Part shown: one piece after another, positions 17,843 through 25,302 of the stretch | How positions within the stretch are numbered: the stretch's first letter is position 1 | Layout of the letters: each line of letters starts with the position of its first letter | Assembly: GCF_001427525.1 (NCBI RefSeq) | Contig: NZ_LMGU01000001.1 | Span: forward strand, 1,769,788-1,833,787 | DNA from: Microbacterium sp. Root61 | GTDB taxonomy: Bacteria > Actinomycetota > Actinomycetes > Actinomycetales > Microbacteriaceae | Direction of reading: 5' to 3' | Length of the DNA: 64,000 nt | Notes under the pieces: model-generated | Told to the model about the DNA's origin: nothing | The model's database searches: none | The model's input: the letters and a program-made list of their open reading frames with translations, nothing else | Translations under genes and position numbers: made by a program

Positions 17843-18762
17843 TGGGCGAGCCTCACTCTGGGGTCGAGGAATCCGTACAGCAGATCCACGACGAGGTTGA
17901 CGATGACGAAGACGGCCGCGATGACGAGGACGCAGGCCTGCACGACGTTGTAGTCGCGCTGTTGGATCGAGTTGACGAGCAGATCTCCGATACCGGGGAA
18001 TGAGAAGACGGTCTCGACGACGACCGCGCCGCCGAGCAGACCGCCGAACTGCAGTCCGACGATCGTGACGACGGGGATGGCGGCATTACGCACCGCGTGC
18101 GGGAAGATCACGGTCCGCTCCGACAGGCCCTTGGCGCGCGCGGTCTGGATGTATCCCTCGCCCATGACCTCGAGCAGACCGTTGCGGATCATGCGGGTGA
18201 GGACCGAGATGAACGGCAGCGCCAGGACGATCGTCGGCAGGATGAGGCTCAACGGTCCGGTGAGACCCACGCTGGGAAGCCATCGGAGTGTCTGGGAGAA
18301 CACCAGCAGGAGCACGATCGAGATCCAGAAGTTCGGAAGCGCCTGGGTGAGCAGGGTCCCGAAAGTGACGGCTCTGTCGGTGAAGCGATTGACGCGCAGG
18401 GCCGCGAGCAGGCCGAGCGGGAAGGAGACCAGGATCGAGAGGCTGCAAGCCAGTACGGCGAGAAGCGCGGTGTTGGGCAGCACGCTGGCGATCAGGTCGG
18501 TCGCGGGGACCTTGAGCGTGTAGGAGTCGCCGAGATCGCCCGTGAGGATGCCGAGCAGGAATTGTCCGTATTGGACGTACAGCGGCTCATTGAGGCCGAG
18601 CTGTTCGCGCAGCTGATCCAGCTGCTCGGCCGTTGCATCCGTTCCGGCGATGAGCAGGGCGGGGTCGGCCGGCACGACCCGGACGATGAGGAAGATGACC
18701 GTGGCCACTCCCCACAGCACGAAGATCGCGAGCAGCAGTCGCTTGAAGAGGTACCCACCCAC
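17839..18762 (-). CDS. ABC transporter permease (DppB type)
   Basis: A 307-residue permease opening MGGYLFKRLLLAIFVLWGVATVIFL, the standard DppB start, with the EAA loop GYIQTARAKGLSERTVIFPHA. It is the first gene of the minus-strand operon reaching to 8195. Its promoter region holds a TTGACA hexamer embedded in the palindrome at 18809, so transcription is likely repressor-controlled. Confidence 0.94.
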   Translation of the reverse strand: MGGYLFKRLLLAIFVLWGVATVIFLIVRVVPADPALLIAGTDATAEQLDQLREQLGLNEPLYVQYGQFLLGILTGDLGDSYTLKVPATDLIASVLPNTALLAVLACSLSILVSFPLGLLAALRVNRFTDRAVTFGTLLTQALPNFWISIVLLLVFSQTLRWLPSVGLTGPLSLILPTIVLALPFISVLTRMIRNGLLEVMGEGYIQTARAKGLSERTVIFPHAVRNAAIPVVTIVGLQFGGLLGGAVVVETVFSFPGIGDLLVNSIQQRDYNVVQACVLVIAAVFVIVNLVVDLLYGFLDPRVRLAQ

Positions 18763-18808
18763 TGAATAATCCGCCCTTCCGAGATCCTCATTGAATCTCG
18801 AAGTTCAA

Positions 18809-18822
18809 TGACATCGATGTCA
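18809..18822. promoter_or_regulatory. Palindromic operator overlapping the -35 of the ABC operon
   Basis: TGACATCGATGTCA is a perfect 14-base palindrome 47 bases upstream of the DppB start. Read on the minus strand it is preceded by T, forming TTGACA, with a weak GAGATT 18 bases further on. A protein bound here would block the -35 region. A second near-identical site is at 18932 and a half site CGATGTCA at 18851-18858. Confidence 0.6.
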
Positions 18823-18931
18823 ACCACGATTACATTAGCGGAATCGAACCCGATGTCAATTCACCATTAAGTTCGATTTGCCCGCAGAAATACCTGAGAA
18901 GTAGATCGGTCTCTGGAGTGGGTCGCGTGAT

Positions 18932-18945
18932 TGACAGCGATGTCA
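18932..18945. promoter_or_regulatory. Second copy of the palindromic operator, sulfatase side
   Basis: TGACAGCGATGTCA matches the site at 18809 in 13 of 14 bases. It is again preceded by T to give a TTGACA hexamer, here on the plus strand facing the sulfatase gene, whose start is 115 bases downstream. The paired arrangement suggests joint control of both divergent transcripts. Confidence 0.55.
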
Positions 18946-19060
18946 TTCCCGTGCGACGCTCAAATCGACCGACACCCCCGGCGCGACCCCGCGGCTCGGC
19001 TCTCTCCCCCCGATGCGGACGACCCGCGGTGCTCGCCGGAATCACCCAAGGAGGTATCCA

Positions 19061-20548
19061 TTGGCGGATACGCGCCCGAACATCCTGTGGATGTGCACCG
19101 ACCAGCAGAGATTCGACACCATTGCGGCGATGGGCAACGAGGTGATCCGTACGCCCAACCTCGATCGCCTGATCGAGAACGGCGTCGGGTTCGACAAGGC
19201 CTATTGCCAGTCGCCGATCTGCACGCCCAGCCGGGTGAGCTTTCTGACCGGGTGCTACCCGACGCGCACGCACGTGAATCGGAACGGCAATCGCGACGTC
19301 GGTGACATCCCGCCCCTCGTGACGAAGATCCTCGCCGATGCGGGCTACGACTGCGGACTCGTGGGGAAGCTCCACCTGTCGAGCGTGCACGGTCGCGTGG
19401 AGCAACGGATCGATGACGGCTACCGAATGTGGGAGTGGAGCCAGATGCCCCCGCCCGAGACGTTCTGGCCCACCGACGAGCACTTCTACCAGCGATGGCT
19501 GAAGGCGAAGGGCGTCGAGTGGGCGAGCATCTACCCTCCGGTTGACGAGAGCGTTCTCGAGGAGAACGTGGATTGGGCACGGATGCCTGAGGGATGGGCC
19601 GACACGTCCGTCTACGCGCGCCTGTACCGACCGGGCGTCCCCGTCGAACACCACGAGATCACGTGGGCGATGGAGAAGGCCATCGACTTCATCGAGGAGG
19701 ATCGCGATGGCCCGTGGATGTTGAGCATCAATTCCTTCGCGCCCCATCCGCCCACCGATCCGCCCGCCGAGTACCTGGCCCGAATGGATCGGGACCGCAT
19801 GCCGAGGCCTGCGTTCGAAGAATCGGACAGAGAGTGGCAGACGACCTTGAGCGAGAAGGTCGACTTCCAAGTCGACAAGCCCCTCGCGCCGGAGCAGTAC
19901 GACGCTGCGGGACTCGTCGCGGCGTACTACGCCGAGATCGAGCTCATCGACGAAGGGTTCGGGCGTCTGCTCGACGCGCTCGAGGCGGGCGGGCAGCTCG
20001 AGAACACGCTCGTGATCTTCACGAGCGACCACGGCGAGATGCTCGGCGACCACGGACTGCTGCTCAAGGGCTGCCGCTTCTACGAGGGGCTCGTCCGTGT
20101 ACCGCTCATCCTCTCGTGGCCGGCAAAGGGCATCCGCGGAGCGCAGAGCGACGCACTCGTGGAGCTCGTCGACATCGCCCCCACGATTCTGGACGTCGCG
20201 GGGGTCGAGGTGCCCGAATACATGCAGGGCCGATCGCTGCGGCCGATCCTCACAGGGGACACGCCACTGCACGATCACAAGGACGCCATTCGCTGCGAAT
20301 ACCACGACGCCGTCGAGCTGAAACACGCGAGCCACGCCACGATGATCCGCAACGATCGGTACAAGCTCGCGATCTACCACGGGACCGGCCTCGGCGAGCT
20401 GTACGACCTCGAGACCGACCCTCACGAGCACCGCAACCTGTGGAACGACTCGGAGTTCGCGAGCGTGCGCGCCGAACTCTCGGGCCGGCTCCTGGACGAC
20501 CTCATGACGACGGTCGACGTCGGGGGGCCCCGCGTCGGTCGATACTGA
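19061..20548 (+). CDS. Cysteine-type sulfatase
   Basis: A 495-residue cytosolic sulfatase. The formylglycine motif C-x-P-x-R is CTPSR at residues 54-58, followed by VSFLTG; metal-binding residues include D14 and Q15 (TDQQR), with FTSDHGEMLGDHG further on. The start is a TTG at 19061 placed seven bases after AAGGAGG; no ATG fits as well. There is no signal peptide, so it acts on an imported sulfated compound. It requires a formylglycine-generating enzyme, which I do not see in the window. It is divergent from the ABC operon and shares its operators. Confidence 0.92.
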   Translation: MADTRPNILWMCTDQQRFDTIAAMGNEVIRTPNLDRLIENGVGFDKAYCQSPICTPSRVSFLTGCYPTRTHVNRNGNRDVGDIPPLVTKILADAGYDCGLVGKLHLSSVHGRVEQRIDDGYRMWEWSQMPPPETFWPTDEHFYQRWLKAKGVEWASIYPPVDESVLEENVDWARMPEGWADTSVYARLYRPGVPVEHHEITWAMEKAIDFIEEDRDGPWMLSINSFAPHPPTDPPAEYLARMDRDRMPRPAFEESDREWQTTLSEKVDFQVDKPLAPEQYDAAGLVAAYYAEIELIDEGFGRLLDALEAGGQLENTLVIFTSDHGEMLGDHGLLLKGCRFYEGLVRVPLILSWPAKGIRGAQSDALVELVDIAPTILDVAGVEVPEYMQGRSLRPILTGDTPLHDHKDAIRCEYHDAVELKHASHATMIRNDRYKLAIYHGTGLGELYDLETDPHEHRNLWNDSEFASVRAELSGRLLDDLMTTVDVGGPRVGRY

Positions 20549-20572
20549 CGCGGCGCACCGTCGACAACGGCG

Positions 20573-20605
20573 GAAGGGCTGATCCCCGTGCGGGGTCAGC
20601 CCTTC
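20573..20605. terminator. Bidirectional terminator between sulfatase and unknown gene
   Basis: A long stem (GAAGGGCTGATCCCC with GGGGTCAGCCCTTC, one bulged base) around a short GTGC-type loop. It includes the stop codon of the convergent gene at 20596, so it serves both transcripts. Confidence 0.7.
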
Positions 20606-20922
20606 AGTGCGAGATGGACGAAGATCGTCGCGGACTCGTCAGCGGAGGCTCCCGACAAGTGCAATCGGATCCAGGTGCCGAAGTGCGTCATGCCGAGCTT
20701 GGCCAGTTCCTCACTCGCGGCCAGCGTGATCGACGGCCCGTGGTCGACCCAGTCGATTCCGTCCGGCGACACCTGCGGGGTGATGGTCAGCTCGGGGTGC
20801 TCCCCGTTGGTGCGGACGAAGAACAGCGCTTCGGAGGCCCACCCGGCTTCGTAGGGATGGGTCCCGTACTCCGCCGTGAGGACGGTTCGGCGTTCAACGA
20901 GCGTGGTGGCTGAATTCAGCAT
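20596..20922 (-). CDS. Unrecognised small beta-rich protein, copy B
   Basis: A 108-residue paralogue of the protein at 10672-10995, sharing PYEAGWA, GEHP, LTITP, QVSPDGIDW and the C-terminal HLALKG. No export signal or membrane segment is present. It lies 11 bases after its ~310-residue partner and ends in the shared terminator at 20573. Conservation of both the gene and its order behind the same partner supports a joint function, which I cannot name. Confidence 0.75.
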   Translation of the reverse strand: MLNSATTLVERRTVLTAEYGTHPYEAGWASEALFFVRTNGEHPELTITPQVSPDGIDWVDHGPSITLAASEELAKLGMTHFGTWIRLHLSGASADESATIFVHLALKG

Positions 20923-20933
20923 CGTCAGTCCTC

Positions 20934-21869
20934 TCAGGCCTTGGGCGAATTGCCGGTCGAGTAGACGACCGAGTCGAGGTACATGAACACGCTGCGGTCG
21001 GTGTCCGTCTCGATGAAGAAGACGGGGTTGATGAGTCCCGAGATCCCGTCATAAGTGGGCGCCAGCGTGGTGGGCGTGCCCCGCAGATCGAAGGTGCGAC
21101 CCATGCTCTGGAACTCGACGTATTCGCGCTGCTCCAGGTCGACGAGCAGCCGCATGTACAGCCAGTTCAGCTTGTCGGGGCTCTCGTTGTAGACGAGCGG
21201 CTGGTCGCTGTCCGGAATCCACTGGTATCCGTCAGCCGAACCGTCCGGGTAGCGCTTCCCGCACCAGATCGCGTCGATGCCCGGCGCCTCCCAGCCCTCG
21301 GGACTGCCGGACCACTGCTCACGCGTGATGTCGTCGGGCGTGCGGAAGTACTGCCAGCGCTTGATCTTGGTCCCGTTGACGGAGTTGACGTACCGTACGC
21401 CCGGCTGCCAGCGGTAAGAGTCATCCTGGACGTCGAACCACATGCCGAACGCACGAATGTCCTCCTCCCCCTTGCCCACGCGGTCCTGCTGGGGCGTGTA
21501 GGAGTACCAGGCTTCGAGCTGGAGGTACCGGTGATCGTTGTTCACGCGAGACAGCCGCTTGATGACGGTGCTCATGCCACCGTCGGCGGGCGGCTCCTCA
21601 TAAGCGCGCGCCGACGGCCGAGTCGCCAGCTTGAGGGAGTAGTTGCCCTCCATCGACCCGTGCGAGGCCGCGAACCGCATCGGTGCGGCGCTGATCATGG
21701 ACGGGCCCCACGAGCCGAGATCGACCTGCGAAGGCTGCGACTCGTAGTCCTCGTGCACGAAGTTCGGCGTCAGGTCCAGCCAGCCGTTCATGCCGAGATC
21801 GAAGTCGTCGTAGACGAGGACTTTCTCCAGCGGATTGAACTTCTCAAGCCCTCGCTCGCGGATGATCAC
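20934..21869 (-). CDS. Unrecognised ~310-residue protein with lectin-like features, copy B
   Basis: A 311-residue paralogue of the protein at 11033-11962. It shares RERGLEKFNPL, YDDFDLGMNGWLDLTPNF, FAASHGSMEGNYSLKL, EAWYSYTPQQDR and the closing MYLDSVVYST. The best start is the GTG at 21869, nine bases after GAAGGGAG; upstream ATG codons would lie inside the operator. It is divergent from the LacI gene at 21958. No signal peptide is visible. It is probably a cytosolic beta-sandwich protein; the catalytic role is unknown. Confidence 0.77.
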   Translation of the reverse strand: MIIRERGLEKFNPLEKVLVYDDFDLGMNGWLDLTPNFVHEDYESQPSQVDLGSWGPSMISAAPMRFAASHGSMEGNYSLKLATRPSARAYEEPPADGGMSTVIKRLSRVNNDHRYLQLEAWYSYTPQQDRVGKGEEDIRAFGMWFDVQDDSYRWQPGVRYVNSVNGTKIKRWQYFRTPDDITREQWSGSPEGWEAPGIDAIWCGKRYPDGSADGYQWIPDSDQPLVYNESPDKLNWLYMRLLVDLEQREYVEFQSMGRTFDLRGTPTTLAPTYDGISGLINPVFFIETDTDRSVFMYLDSVVYSTGNSPKA

Positions 21870-21886
21870 GCTCGCCGACTCCCTTC

Positions 21887-21911
21887 GGTAAATGGATATA
21901 CCTAGGTAAAC
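21887..21911. promoter_or_regulatory. Candidate LacI operator between the copy B pair and lacI
   Basis: GGTAAATGGATATACC (21887-21902) matches the site at 4644 in 14 of 16 positions. It overlaps the perfect palindrome TACCTAGGTA (21899-21908), giving two adjacent binding units. It lies 18 bases from the start of the minus-strand gene and about 47 from the LacI start, so it can control both. Confidence 0.55.
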
Positions 21912-21957
21912 TACGGCGGGCATGTCAGGATGTCAACGTCCCGAGTTTGAAGAATGG

Positions 21958-23004
21958 ATGTCGATGCAGGAAGAAGTGCGAGGCGCACCGAAGCGGCCCG
22001 CGCGCCTTCGTGACGTGGCTGCTCGGGCGGGCGTTTCGCCCGGGCTCGTCTCGAGGCTCCTGAACAACGACGCCTCGCTCACGGTGCGTCCTGAGACACG
22101 CGAGGCCGTGCTGGACGCCGTGCGCGAGCTCGACTACGTGCCGAACTCCAGCGCTGCGTCGCTTCGTCGGAATCGGACGGAGGCCATCGGTCTCGTTCTG
22201 GACCGCGTGACCAACCCGGTCTTCACCGAGGTCGTCCACGGCGCACAGGAAGCGGCCGCGGAGTTCGGGTACGGCCTGCTGATGGCGGACGCCGAAGAAG
22301 CGGAGGAGGACGAGACCTTCCTCGCCGGCATCATCAAATCGCGTCGGGTCGATGGGCTACTTCTCCAGGGCGGCTACGGACCGCGCGCCGCGATGCTGCA
22401 GCGCTACTCGGAGGCGATTCCGAGCGTCATCGTCAACAGCACCGGGAATGGCGCAGCATCCGGGGTGCGGCTGGAGGACGACGCGGCGGCGCGAGTCGCC
22501 ACCGCCCACCTTCTTGGGCTCGGCCACCGGAACGTCGCATTCGTCACCGGCAGCCCGGGGGCCGCGTCCGATGCCCGGCAACGCGGGTATGAGGAGGCGC
22601 TCACCAATGTAGGGCTGCCACTCCGACCAGATCTCGCGATCCCTGGAGGCTGGCAGGCCGAGGACGGAATGCGTGCCGTGCGCGAATGGCTGCGCTCGGG
22701 GCGCGGGGCCGACGCCGACGCGTACGTTGTCGGAACCTCCGTAGCGGCGCTGGGCGTGCTCGCCGCGCTCGCGGAGGCCGGAGTTCGTGTACCAGATGAT
22801 GTATCCGTCGTCGGAATTCACGACCCGTGGTTCGCTCCCTATGTGACCCCGACACTGACGACGGTCGCGCTTCCACTGTTCGAGCTGGGGCGCCGGTCCA
22901 TTCTGCAACTCATGACCCATCTCGAGTCAGGCAAGCCTCCCGAGGCGGTCATCAGTGATCCCGCGCCTCGGCTGATCGTCCGCGAATCGACCCGGCAGCG
23001 ATAG
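21958..23004 (+). CDS. LacI family transcriptional regulator
   Basis: A LacI regulator of about 348 residues with helix-turn-helix ARLRDVAARAGVSPGLVSRL followed by the hinge segment LDYVPNSSAASLRRNRTEAIG, and a sugar-binding-type sensor domain. The ATG at 21958 (MSMQEEVRG) is chosen over the upstream 21922 start, which would place the operator very close to the coding region. It is divergent from the copy B pair. It probably controls that pair and possibly the oxidoreductase at 4687, given the shared operator. Confidence 0.9.
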   Translation: MSMQEEVRGAPKRPARLRDVAARAGVSPGLVSRLLNNDASLTVRPETREAVLDAVRELDYVPNSSAASLRRNRTEAIGLVLDRVTNPVFTEVVHGAQEAAAEFGYGLLMADAEEAEEDETFLAGIIKSRRVDGLLLQGGYGPRAAMLQRYSEAIPSVIVNSTGNGAASGVRLEDDAAARVATAHLLGLGHRNVAFVTGSPGAASDARQRGYEEALTNVGLPLRPDLAIPGGWQAEDGMRAVREWLRSGRGADADAYVVGTSVAALGVLAALAEAGVRVPDDVSVVGIHDPWFAPYVTPTLTTVALPLFELGRRSILQLMTHLESGKPPEAVISDPAPRLIVRESTRQR

Positions 23005-23307
23005 AGGCTCCGTAGCCAAGCAGAACGACGCCGCGGTGATCGCCGGGCGGCGATATCCACGAACCGACGTTCACACACCGCGAGCTCGGCATCGACCCCG
23101 GGGTCGCTCAGGCCGTGCTCGAGAACATCGACATCACGACTGTGCAAGACAGTACTGTGTGGACATCGTCGGCAACAAGCTGCGCAAGGCGGGCATCCGC
23201 AGTCGCCACCGGCAACTGCGCAACATCGATCTCGCTACCCTCTAGCCGTACGTCTCCGGCTTCCACGGCGAGCAGTGATTTTGCCCTCAGGCCCGGCCCC
23301 TGCCCCC
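23005..23307 (+). pseudogene. Possible frameshifted gene remnant
   Basis: No intact gene lies here. One frame reads a protein-like stretch (DIHEPTFTHRELGIDPG and onward to about 23150) and then loses sense. A second frame continues with CVDIVGNKLRKAGIRSRHRQ and stops at 23245. Together they look like pieces of one gene broken by a frameshift, possibly a DNA-binding or recombination protein from the basic helix-like end. Composition alone supports this, so confidence is low. Confidence 0.25.
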
Positions 23308-23318
23308 TTGTCAACCCC
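23308..23318 (+). promoter_or_regulatory. TTGTCAACCCC element (copy 1)
   Basis: An exact TTGTCAACCCC, 155 bases upstream of the membrane-anchored coiled-coil gene and in its orientation. It is followed 24 bases later by CTACGGTCG, which may be the -10 region. Confidence 0.5.
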
Positions 23319-23462
23319 TTGTCCGCCGTTTCCAGCGCCGCCTACGGTCGAGTCACGAAACTGTGGCTCACCGTGATCGTTCTGCCGATCCGAGACGTCA
23401 CGGAAAAGGGGTCGTGACACATCGGTCGCGATTCGATTTGTTCGAGAGGCGGGCGTCATCCC

Positions 23463-23855
23463 ATGGATACATCCACAGTGGTTTGGATCATCGTCGGCAT
23501 CGTGATCGCGCTCCTGGTGATCGTGGCGATCATGTACCTGGTCACGTCGCGGCGCCGCGCGGCTCAGGCTCAGGTCGACCGCGAACGTGCTGCCGATCTG
23601 CGTTCAGAAGCTGAGGCGCGTGGCCTCGATGCGCTCGATCGTGAGGCCGAAGCCGCGCGAGCGGACGCTGACGCACAGCAGGCGCGCGCAACCGCAGAAC
23701 GGTTGAGCCGCGAGAGCGAAATTCGACACACCGATGCCGACACTCTGCGCAGTGAAGCCGAACAGACGTACAAACGCGCCGACACCATCGACCCTGATGT
23801 CGATGGAAGCGCTGGTGACACCGGCCAGCCCAGCGCCCCGAAGGCTCCTCAGTGA
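23463..23855 (+). CDS. Membrane-anchored coiled-coil protein
   Basis: A 130-residue protein with one N-terminal membrane segment (residues 6-28, VVWIIVGIVIALLVIVAIMY) followed by a basic patch and a long Ala/Glu/Arg-rich helix (residues 32-105) that should form a coiled coil, then a Pro-rich tail. No enzyme motif is present. It starts the stress-gene region and carries the shared upstream element, so it may be a stress-induced membrane-surface protein. A strong terminator follows. Confidence 0.75.
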   Translation: MDTSTVVWIIVGIVIALLVIVAIMYLVTSRRRAAQAQVDRERAADLRSEAEARGLDALDREAEAARADADAQQARATAERLSRESEIRHTDADTLRSEAEQTYKRADTIDPDVDGSAGDTGQPSAPKAPQ

Positions 23856-23891
23856 TGCGCGTCTGACCTCCGCAATGGAGGTCGAGGCAGC

Positions 23892-23932
23892 GATGCGGGC
23901 CGGTCGGATTCTGAATCCGACCGGCCCGCATC
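23892..23932. terminator. Perfect bidirectional terminator
   Basis: A perfect 19-base stem (GATGCGGGCCGGTCGGATT and its complement) with a three-base loop lies between the convergent coiled-coil gene and the CsbD gene. Confidence 0.85.
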
Positions 23933-23939
23933 GTTAGGT

Positions 23940-24110
23940 CTAGCGGAGGGTGTCCTTCACGTCTTCGACAGCCTTCTTCACTTTCGCTTCGGCCTGGTCT
24001 GCGTCTCCCTCCGCTTCGAGGCGCTCGTTGCCGGTGGCCTTCCCGACAGCTTCCTTGCCCTTGCCGGTGAGGTCTTGAGCGGTGTTCTTGATCTTGTCGT
24101 CCATACCCAT
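23940..24110 (-). CDS. CsbD-like small stress protein
   Basis: A 56-residue hydrophilic protein (MGMDDKIKNTAQDLTGKGKE, ending DVKDTLR) with the CsbD pattern of a short N-terminal helix, a GKGKEAVGKATGNE turn and a charged C-terminal helix. CsbD proteins are made under general stress in many bacteria; their biochemical role is not settled. AAGGAG lies seven bases before the ATG. The TTGTCAACCCC element lies 95 bases upstream. Confidence 0.85.
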   Translation of the reverse strand: MGMDDKIKNTAQDLTGKGKEAVGKATGNERLEAEGDADQAEAKVKKAVEDVKDTLR

Positions 24111-24194
24111 GGTTGTCTCCTTACTGATGGCCCGCGTGTGCGAGCTGCGCGACTGATTGCTCCAAGTTCACGTGTCGGAGTGAGTCCCGCACAG

Positions 24195-24205
24195 GGGGTT
24201 GACAA
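24195..24205 (-). promoter_or_regulatory. TTGTCAACCCC element (copy 2)
   Basis: An exact match on the minus strand, upstream of the CsbD gene. The 340 bases between 24111 and 24451 hold this element but no gene I can support; frames there have no convincing start or composition. Confidence 0.5.
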
Positions 24206-24451
24206 CCGTCCCCGAAGACTCCGGGAGGCGGCGCTACGAGCTGACCTTCGAGCCTGATCGAAAACCGGGACCACTCGCGGCCGAAGACTCAATCGCAGGC
24301 TCGCCCCAGTGCTCCCAACGGAGAGGCGCGCTCGGAGTGATCAGGGCTTCCACCGCGCCTGGCCGACGCTCTCCGCCTGCACGAACCCGCCGCCGTCGCG
24401 TACGGTGGTTCTTCTACGACGGATCGCACGTCGAACTCGACGATCGGCTGC

Positions 24452-24607
24452 TCACCGCGGTGCAGGCGGGAAGTGCGGGATCGGGATCGGCTTCGTTCCG
24501 CCACGCCCCGACGTCTGGGGCGCAGGGGCACCGTCGATGCCATCGTCGTCTCCCGGCGTCTGCTTATCCGACACCTCGTCGTCTTCGATCAAGTCTCGAC
24601 CGTCCAT
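24452..24607 (-). CDS. Small acidic hypothetical protein
   Basis: A 51-residue protein (MDGRDLIEDDEVSDKQTPGD then a Gly/Pro-rich tail). The ATG at 24607 follows AAGGAGG by five bases, a strong ribosome site. The N-terminal half is acidic and probably disordered. A one-mismatch copy of the TTGTCAACCCC element lies 82 bases upstream in the same orientation, which supports expression with the stress genes. Confidence 0.55.
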   Translation of the reverse strand: MDGRDLIEDDEVSDKQTPGDDDGIDGAPAPQTSGRGGTKPIPIPHFPPAPR

Positions 24608-24677
24608 GGCGGCCTCCTTCGACTTCACCTGGGGTTTCGTACCTGGCAATTCTGATCCTGCGCCGAGCGTGAGGGAT

Positions 24678-24689
24678 GGGGATTGACAA
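24678..24689 (-). promoter_or_regulatory. TTGTCAATCCCC element (copy 3)
   Basis: On the minus strand this reads TTGTCAATCCCC, one mismatch from the consensus, 82 bases upstream of the small acidic protein gene. Confidence 0.45.
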
Positions 24690-24704
24690 GTCGGGATGCT
24701 GTGC

Positions 24705-24950
24705 CTAGGGGCGTGCTGTCAAGGGGGCAGGGTCGGCACGATGTTCGCCGTCGCAGACGCTGGCCGTACCCGAAGTGGAACTCACGGGCTCAGGCAGGTG
24801 GGTCGGAGCGCCGCGGTGGGTCCCACCCATCTGGGCGAGCAGAGCGTCTTCGAAGTCATCCGCGTCATCGCGGAGATCGCCCGTCGCATCCAGGTCGGCC
24901 CACGGGGGTTCGTCATCGAGCTCGACAACCCGTCGATGCTGTATTTCCAT
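24705..24950 (-). CDS. Small acidic hypothetical protein
   Basis: An 81-residue frame (MEIQHRRVVELDDEPPWADL, then LRDDADDFEDALLAQMGG). The central part is strongly acidic and helix-compatible; the C-terminal third is low in complexity. The ribosome site is weak. A poor relative of the shared element (AGTCAAGCCCCC) occurs upstream on the minus strand. A plus-strand frame overlaps it but has a less protein-like composition. Confidence 0.4.
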   Translation of the reverse strand: MEIQHRRVVELDDEPPWADLDATGDLRDDADDFEDALLAQMGGTHRGAPTHLPEPVSSTSGTASVCDGEHRADPAPLTARP

Positions 24951-25151
24951 CACACTCGCAGCCCATCACGAGGGATTCGACCCTCTCCACCATTCTCGAC
25001 CGGCGTGAGCTTCACGTGTGGGGGCTTGACTTTATTGCGCCGGCGTGGGCGCCCGTAGTGGTCAGGGAGTCCGCCGACCTGCTCGCGCAGCCTGGGCCCC
25101 TGATCTCCGCCTCCCATGTCGGCGTCGACGCCGGGCCGTTGGAGAGAAGCT

Positions 25152-25280
25152 ATGGCCGTGCACAACCAGCCGACAGGGGCTAGACACGCGAGCAAAGCGA
25201 AAGGATTCGGACGACCTGTGCACTCGGCATACCTGTTTCCGATTGTCAAGGCCCACCTCTGGGCGGTGTTCGCGAACTAG
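25152..25280 (+). CDS. Possible 42-residue peptide upstream of dps
   Basis: A short frame beginning MAVHNQPTGARHASKAKGFG with GGAGAG five bases before the ATG and ending 22 bases before dps. The rest of 24951-25302 holds nothing else I can support. The shared stress element at 25243 falls inside this frame, which argues either for a leader peptide or for a chance ORF. Confidence 0.25.
   Translation: MAVHNQPTGARHASKAKGFGRPVHSAYLFPIVKAHLWAVFAN
25243..25254 (+). promoter_or_regulatory. TTGTCAAGGCCC element upstream of dps (copy 4)
   Basis: TTGTCAAGGCCC, 60 bases before the dps start. As at 23308, a -10-like hexamer (TAGCGT here, TACGGT there) starts exactly 35 bases after the first T. The palindrome GTTCGCGAAC lies just before it. 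Confidence 0.5.
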
Positions 25281-25302
25281 CGTCTCAGACGGAGGTAAGC
25301 CA

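Noticed and set aside
24199..24672. A 157-codon plus-strand frame
   Set aside because: Part of it is antisense to the small acidic gene with a strong ribosome site, and the composition is Arg/Ser/Pro-rich without any recognised motif. Fragments such as FFYDGSHVELDDRL are not enough to call a gene.
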